Shown here: piece after piece, positions 58,375 to 64,000 of the stretch
How the letters are laid out: each line of letters begins with the position of its first letter
Position numbering within the stretch: the first letter of the stretch is position 1
Origin: Opisthocomus hoazin
Taxonomy: Eukaryota > Chordata > Aves > Opisthocomiformes > Opisthocomidae
Length of the DNA: 64,000 nucleotides
Assembly (NCBI RefSeq): GCF_030867145.1
Contig: NC_134440.1
Span: 1,364,001-1,428,000 of the forward strand
Direction of reading: 5' to 3'
Translations under genes and position numbers: made by a program
The notes under the pieces: generated by a model
Seen by the model: only the letters and a program-made list of their open reading frames with translations
Databases searched by the model: none
Told to the model about the DNA's origin: nothing

Positions 58375-60879
58375 GCAAGCACAGGTAAGCCTGCACACAC
58401 ACGCCTGCACACGCGTGGCTCAAAATCTGCGTCCAGATCCCTGGCAAGGGGTGCAAACCGCGCCTTAAGGGCTGCTGGTGTCACCCCACTGCGGGGGGTC
58501 CCGTCCCCATCCCACCCCATGGGACCCGTCTCGGTCTCGTCTTGCGAGGCTCTGCACCACGCAGCGTGCTGTCCGTCCATCCGCAGCTCTCAAGGGCAGA
58601 CAGGCAGACGGACGGACGGTGTACGGGACGAGAGGTGTCACCAAGCGGGGTGGGGAGCTGGGGGCAGCCGGGGAGCGTGGGGGGCTGGAGGTGCCCCCCA
58701 TGCCCGCAGCAGCCTGCCAGGCCTCGGGGCAGCCAGCCTGACATCAGGGCTCCCTGGAGAAGCCATCAGCGCTCCTATCGCTCCATCTCCATTCCCGGAG
58801 CTAATGGGCATCTCCACCAGCAGCACCATCCCCCTCCCTGCGATGGTAATTGGGTTTCAGCCCTGCGAGGTGGATGGGGCTGGGCTGAGATCGAGCAGGG
58901 AGGAAGAGGAGGGGGCAGAGGCAGCTCCGAGCGAGACAGACCCCCTTGCCATCCACACCTCCTGCCCCTCTGCCCGGTGTGGGATGCCGCCAGCCCCAGA
59001 CCTGCTCGAGGGGTCTCACAGCCTTGGGGGGCGGCTGGGGACAGGCAGGTCCCAGCAGCACGGCCAGCGTGGGCATCCCGGGGGAGCGGAGCTGGGCTTG
59101 TGCCCCGGGGGTCTCAGCTCCCCCTCAATGGAGGACAGTGACAGCAGGCTGCCCAGCGCGCTGCCCGGCTTCGTGCTGCCCCTCGCAGCCTCCTCCTCCT
59201 CTCCCTTGCTCCTTTTGAAGCCGCAGCTGTGAACAAGATGTTTGCAAGGCCAAGGCGCAGGAGCGGCGTTTTCGGCACACGGAATAAAGATGGGGGCTGA
59301 CAACCACCTCCCCGCGTGGCCGTTTGACGCGAAGGGCAGCGCGGCATTCATCGGGAGCGCTGCCAGGCGCGACGCGGGACCCCTGCCCACCCCGCAGCCC
59401 CCCCCCACCCCTCCTGGGGGCCCCCCACGCTCCCCCGATCTGCCGGGGCAGGTGGGGGGGCTGGATGGAAGAGGGACAGCCGCAGGAGGGGTGCAGGACG
59501 GCCAGACTGCTCCCACTAGTCCTGCCGCTGCGTCCCGCTGCTCCAGGAGGGTGGAACGCTTTATCACGTTGCAGGGCGACAGGCACCAGAATTAATGAGG
59601 TGCTCATCAGCGCTGCTTCATTTAGCTCCCTCCCGGAGTCGCCAGCACAGGGCGGCACGCAGGCAGCCCCCACGCAGGGTCTGCGGCCGCTCCCTGGGCA
59701 GCAGGCTGAGGGGGGGAGTGTGCGGGGGGTACCCAGGAGTGCGGCACAGGCATCGCGTGCGTGCATGGGCCAAGGGCTGGCAGAGCCAGGCCCCAGGCTG
59801 GGAGGGAGGCGAGCCCCCCGCATGCGGGGTCCTGGGGCCGCTGTGCCCCATGGCACAGGGGACACGGGGACCCAAGTCCAGGCAAGGCTGGCCTCCATGC
59901 ATCCCTCCTCAAGCACCTGCTTCTAACTACTTGCCACCAACAAGAAACACTTGTGGGCAGTGCTAGCGAGGCAACACTGAAGGGAGAGCATCCTCTGCTG
60001 ATTACAGCTTTTTAATTCTGTGATTAGCCCCCAGCATGGAGGGGCTGCTCTGGAGAGCAGGTGGGGCAGGGTGGTCTGGGATGGGGGCACCCGCAGAGCT
60101 TTTTTAAGCCCCTTACGCCAAGGGGCTGACTGCTCTGCCAGGGCCACCATCTGGGTGGAGCTGGGCAATGGGATCGGAAGGGCGCAGGCAGCCCCGTCGC
60201 TGCGTCTCCCCTCAGCCCAGCGCTTCATCTGCTCTGTGCAAAGGTAGGATGAAATGCTGCAGGGAGGAGGGATAAACCATGAGGACTTTATACTGTCTTG
60301 CCCCTGTTGGCATGGTCCAAGTTTCTTAGCAGGCTTGTCCCATGCCTCCTTGCTTCAGAAACAGGCTTGGGGTCCGATTCTGCTCACCAGAGCCCACCTA
60401 GGGCCATGCCTTTGGCTGTAGGGCAGTGATGCTGTTATGAATGAAACTGAAGTGGAGATTTAGATGGCTCTGGACGCTATCTGTGTACCCATGAGCATGT
60501 TTCTTCTCTGGTTTTCTGTGCAAGCAGCAGCTATAGCTGTTACTTACGCAGCACTTCAGTGCAGGCAATTAGGCTGGGAAATCATGGGACAGCAATTTGC
60601 CCTCAGTGCATATTTCAAACACAGGAGCTCCATCAGATGCAGGATCAACCCCACCAGTGCCAAAGCACAGGGTCTGTCGGGGAGACTGGGATCTGGGAAG
60701 GTCAAGAGAGTATCGTGTGAGACCCCTCTAGCTGATGGCATGTCCCTCTTGTTGCAGGAGAAGGTTTGTGCGGCTTTGCCGTTCCCCTCAGCTCTAACTC
60801 TGGCCGCTATCGCACCCGTGGAGCGTGACAGCAAAAAGAAAACATGCCTTGTCTGTTCTGTCGGCACTGGCCTTTTCAG

Positions 60880-61514
60880 AAAGTCGACATCTTGAAAGGC
60901 TTTACCATCGCGCGGCAGATCTATTTGGCGGACCACGCCGACGTGAAGGCTGCGTAACTTCAAGCCCTTGACTTGGCTGCTCGTGCTGCTGTCAGGTTAC
61001 ATCTTCCTGCCCATACCTGTGATGCTATTCTGTACTCTGGCACACGGGATGGCAGCCTGGGTATTACCTGACTCGTGGGACTAATCCCCCATGTGCAAGC
61101 CTGGCGGCTGCACCGAATTACCCACTCCCATGGCAATGTCATAAAACCAATAGTTTGCCAGGAAGGTATTGAAGGTGAATTCAGAAAGTTCTGGATTGCT
61201 GCAGGAGGGAGGAAAGAGAAAGTACTATCTATCTGGGATGCGAATGGAGGCACAATAATTCTGGAAGCTGTGAAGGGTGAGGCCCCAGCCTCGCATGGGA
61301 GGTCTCTGCTCCAGACATCATCTTTCCAAAACCTCCTAACTGTCAGAAAAAGGAATTTTTTCCTCTCCAGAGGAAGAGTGGCCTGATTCACAAGCCACTG
61401 CTACGGGACTACCGACACGAGCTCTGTAAGCCTGGCCTGGTATTTGTAAAGGGTTCTCAGACACTGGTGGCCGATATAACCATCAGGTACAAAAGATTCT
61501 ACTTCTGTCTGTAG
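60880..61514 (+). mobile_element. Decayed R2-like non-LTR retrotransposon, 3' part
   Basis: Reading the plus strand across frame changes gives words of the R2-type ORF: FQKVDILKGFTIARQIYLAD, then (60958 on) LDLAARAAVRLHLPAHTCDA, ILYSGTRDGSLGIT, LVGLIPHVQAWRLHRITHS, GEFRKFWIAAGGRKE (61075-61386 region), and from 61386 in another frame KPLLRDYRHELCKPGLVFVK then GSQTLVADITIRYKR. These match, from memory, the post-RT linker and restriction-like endonuclease domain of avian and reptilian R2 elements. It has a TGA after GSLGIT, a TAA before LQALDLA, at least one frameshift, an internal deletion of the CCHC zinc-finger stretch, and PG where the catalytic PD is expected. It is 5'-truncated and outside rDNA. 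No search was run. Confidence 0.6.
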
Positions 61515-62532
61515 ATATTGCACGCATTTTTGTGAGCCCCATGCAGACTATTATATAATAAGTATTTTGACTGTAAATAAATCGTATTTGTGGGTTCTGA
61601 TGACTTGAAGTGGAGGTCAGGAGGTAGAGAGGACAATAGGTACAAAAAGCGAACTCTGTAGCCACGATGCGTCACCTTAACCCACCCACCCTGTCGACTG
61701 GCCTGACTTGGGTGGACAGGCTGCCTTAGCTAAGCTGGAAAAGGACCGCGTGAATTGTAGGTGTTCAGTAAACAGCTGACAGCACTAGTGGATCCTGAGA
61801 AGGCAGCATGTTTTAGAAGTATAAACACTTGTTCAAAAACCTAAACTAGGACGTTATTTGCGAGTAGCATAGCTCCATCTAGCATTCAGGAAAACTGATG
61901 CGTCTCTAAAGCTTAATTCATAACTACTTTGGTAAAGTGTTAAAAGCTGTTCTTGTGGCTGTTAACAGACAGAACCAAGAGGAAACCAAGTGTTTCTTTA
62001 TAGTCAAAGCTTAGACATACAGCTCCATCACCTCCTCTGCATTTAGACCATCCTTCACTCCGCAGATGCCTGCCTTGCAGCAGGACACATCCAGACACAA
62101 ACCTTGGCTTTCCCTAGGCAGGGGTCAGTCCTTTCCCAATACTGATACAATTTTATTCCTATCAAAATGGCTTTTTGAACCCATGTAAACTTTTTTATAT
62201 CTACAACCCCTTGTGGCTAAACACCTCATTGCTGAACTGTATCAGGTTAAAAAGTACTTGCTCTTGGTCTCAGGGCTGTAAAGCTTTTCCAAGAAGCAGC
62301 ATTGCTTACCAGGTAGAGCACAGGTGGAGGAGAGAAAGGAGAGCAAGAGCTCAGGTCCACCCTAGTTTTGCAGGCAAACCAACCCTGGATTTGGCCAAAG
62401 CCACTTCACCCTTCTGTCCTTTGTCACCTTCATCCACAGAGCAGCAATTGTAAAGCAGCGTGCTGCTGGAGTGCCATGACTGACCACCTGCAAACACCTG
62501 AGAGTCTACGCCAGCCCGTATTCCAATGCCCT
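61515..62532. other. Unassigned AT-rich sequence
   Basis: No repeat family, coding exon or RNA gene is recognised. Just after the R2-like fragment an AT-rich end (TATTATATAATAAG, 61550-61563, and TGTAAATAAATCG, 61573-61585) could be the element's 3' UTR. Confidence 0.3.
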
Positions 62533-63157
62533 TGTCCTGGTTTCAGCTGGCATAGAGTTACTTTTCCTCACAGTAGCTGCTGTGTTTTGGATTCAGTAGG
62601 AGAAGAATGCTGATAACACTGATGTTTTCAGTTGTTGCTGTGAAATCAAGGACTTTTTCCAGTTTCTCATATTCAGCTCAGGAGCAGGAGCCGAGAGGGA
62701 GCGCAGCCAGCCAGCCAAGCTGCCCAGTGGAAATACTCCACACCATGGGCATCACGCTCAGCTCCTGAATGGGGCTGGCCGGGGGGCAGGAAGCTCTCTG
62801 CACTTTCTTGTTTCCATGAGTTTGAATCCTCCTTTGTCCAGGAGCTCCAACTTTTTCAGGAATTTTGCAAATTTGCCATTTTGGGGTTCTGTCCTTGCTG
62901 CTCAGGGACTGACTGTGAATTGGTCATCGTGTGGTGAGAAAAATTGTATTGTGTATAGTTTGTTCTGCATACTCATTATTATAATTATCTTAATTAGTAG
63001 TATTAGTATTTACTTTGTTGTCTTATTAAACTTATCTCAACCCACGAGTTTTCCCCTTTTGTCCATTTCTCCCCCACACCCCACTGCGCTGGAAGGGGAG
63101 GGCTGAGTGACCGGCTGTCTGGTGCTGAGTTGCTGGCTGCTGGGTTAAACCCTGACA
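62533..63157 (+). mobile_element. Solitary LTR of an avian endogenous retrovirus (fossil)
   Basis: About 625 bp beginning TGTCCTGGTTTCAGCTGGCA and ending GGTTAAACCCTGACA, with the usual 3' polyadenylation region (TTATTAAACTTATCTCAACC). The wording matches, from memory, an ERVL-like LTR abundant in Neoaves. No internal retroviral sequence adjoins it, so it is a solo LTR. Diverged and partly shortened, so old. No clear target-site duplication is visible. Confidence 0.75.
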
Positions 63158-64000
63158 CTCTTCAGGTTTTTTAAAGGCCTTTGAAAATTTCAGAATATGG
63201 ATGCCAGATGCTAAAATCTCTGACTGTGCCAAGGTGGGGCTGCCTTTGCAGACACACTAACTGCTCTGCAGCCCAGCACCACAAACGGGCTGCGTGCTGG
63301 CTCCAGCCCGGGGGCAGCTGCAGGATGGCGAATCACTGCAGCCGGTCATTCTGAGACAGGAACCAACACACTGGGCAACGGAAGGGTCTGCTGAAGTGTT
63401 TCACCACTCGCTCAGGGAAGCGCAGCCACTTGCAGAGACTCAGCCTGGCAGTTGTCACCGCAATCATTAAACAGAGCAGCACAAGTTGGCATGGACACTG
63501 CTCCAGGTCAGCAGAGCTGAGCTCCTGGCACAGCACTCAAAGAATGAGTAGAACCGGGCAAGTCTCACAAAGAATTAAATTTGCTGCAATGAGTCCTTCC
63601 CCCCAAACACTGGGGAGAGCGAGGCTTGCTTTGCAAGGCCAAGGCAAAGCAAACAGCAAAGTGTGAATGTGAACTCGCACTAGACCCTGTGCTCTCTGCA
63701 GGTCTGGGTGCTGAGCACCCGTGGGGCGGGCACAGCGATCTGTGGACAACCAGGCCCCCGGGGTACCTGAACCGCTTCCCAGAGCACGCTGGATACACAG
63801 CAGAGCAGCAAGGCTGCTCCTGGAGCAAACTGCTAACAGGCAGAGGGCCTGAAAATTCAAGGCACAGAGTAGTTCACTTGCCCCAAGTCTTGACCCCACA
63901 TCCAGGCCTTTCTGCTTTTTCTGGTGACAAAATACCTGGGCACACTGTTGGGGACAAGGCAGAAAAGCAGCCGTTTTTGTAGAAATTTCTCTGAAAGCTA
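63158..64000. other. Unassigned sequence at the window end
   Basis: Moderate-GC, apparently unique sequence. A minus-strand open frame at 63333-63536 with a hydrophobic stretch (LVLLCLMIAVTTARL) and a Cys-containing end was considered but is too short and unsupported to call a gene. Confidence 0.3.

Larger units (their letters stand above)
45416..60879. other. Gene-poor GC-rich stretch with AT-rich islands
   Basis: No host coding exon is recognised. Long open frames here are by-products of GC-rich or repetitive sequence. In human, THEG and MIER2 follow C2CD4C, but their motifs were not seen. The stretch has several AT-rich islands of 100-250 bp (46440-46720, 49840-50045, 53240-53400, 54360-54590, 55360-55560, 57640-57790) against high GC, a CR1, a CTC microsatellite (56900-56933) and minisatellites. 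Confidence 0.5.

Noticed and set aside
57840-59232. Long open frames on both strands over the 25-bp array (up to 440 aa plus, 246 aa minus)
   Set aside because: They exist because the repeat unit lacks stops and its period is not a multiple of three. No splice, domain or homology evidence supports a protein.
63333-63536. Small hydrophobic minus-strand protein near the window end
   Set aside because: It is 67 codons, matches nothing I recognise and has no promoter or splice support.
43010-64000. THEG or MIER2 expected beyond C2CD4C
   Set aside because: No THEG repeats or ELM2/SANT words were found in any frame; they may lie beyond the window.
1-64000. CRISPR arrays, tRNA or rRNA genes
   Set aside because: The tandem arrays lack spacers, no cloverleaf A/B-box pair was noticed, and the sequence is vertebrate.

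Overview
The window looks like a gene-dense, GC-rich part of a bird microchromosome. Six or more CR1 LINE fragments with the avian (ATTCTGTG)n tail support this, as does the gene order. The genes present (CDC34, TPGS1, MADCAM1, SHC2, C2CD4C) are those of human 19p13.3 in the same relative order, a block that from memory lies on chicken chromosome 28. An old LTR near 62.5-63.2 kb resembles one I associate with Neoaves, so a neoavian bird is likelier than a galliform. The species cannot be named from the sequence.

Layout. Three genes lie on the minus strand at the left: CDC34 (490-5444, five coding exons, E2 ubiquitin-conjugating enzyme), TPGS1 (7271-8309, two coding exons, tubulin polyglutamylase subunit) and MADCAM1 (9129-11958, five coding exons, three Ig-like domains plus a mucin-like region). 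About 5 kb of repeat-rich DNA without recognisable genes follows (12-17.2 kb). Next comes a twelve-exon minus-strand gene of the MFSD14/HIAT1 transporter family (21152-28962) with a probable long 3' UTR. It is head-to-head with SHC2 (31160-35265, plus strand, twelve coding exons) across a 2.2 kb CpG island. C2CD4C (41750-43009, plus strand, one coding exon) follows, with an upstream TATA box and a probable 2.4 kb 3' UTR. From about 45.4 kb to the end I recognise no host gene. That stretch holds AT-rich islands that look like candidate regulatory elements, minisatellites, a CR1, a decayed R2-like LINE 3' end and a solitary LTR.

The genes do not form an operon-like pathway: they are separate vertebrate loci with conserved synteny. 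All splice junctions given were read by hand from GT/AG dinucleotides, reading-frame phase and remembered protein families; no alignment was run. The observations most worth checking are the apparently extra MFSD14-family paralogue between MADCAM1 and SHC2, an inverted pair of ZNF143/THAP11-like motifs inside the 169 bp TPGS1 intron with a third in the CDC34 promoter, the p66-like N-terminus of SHC2, the near-perfect 19-copy 25-bp minisatellite and the R2-like fragment.
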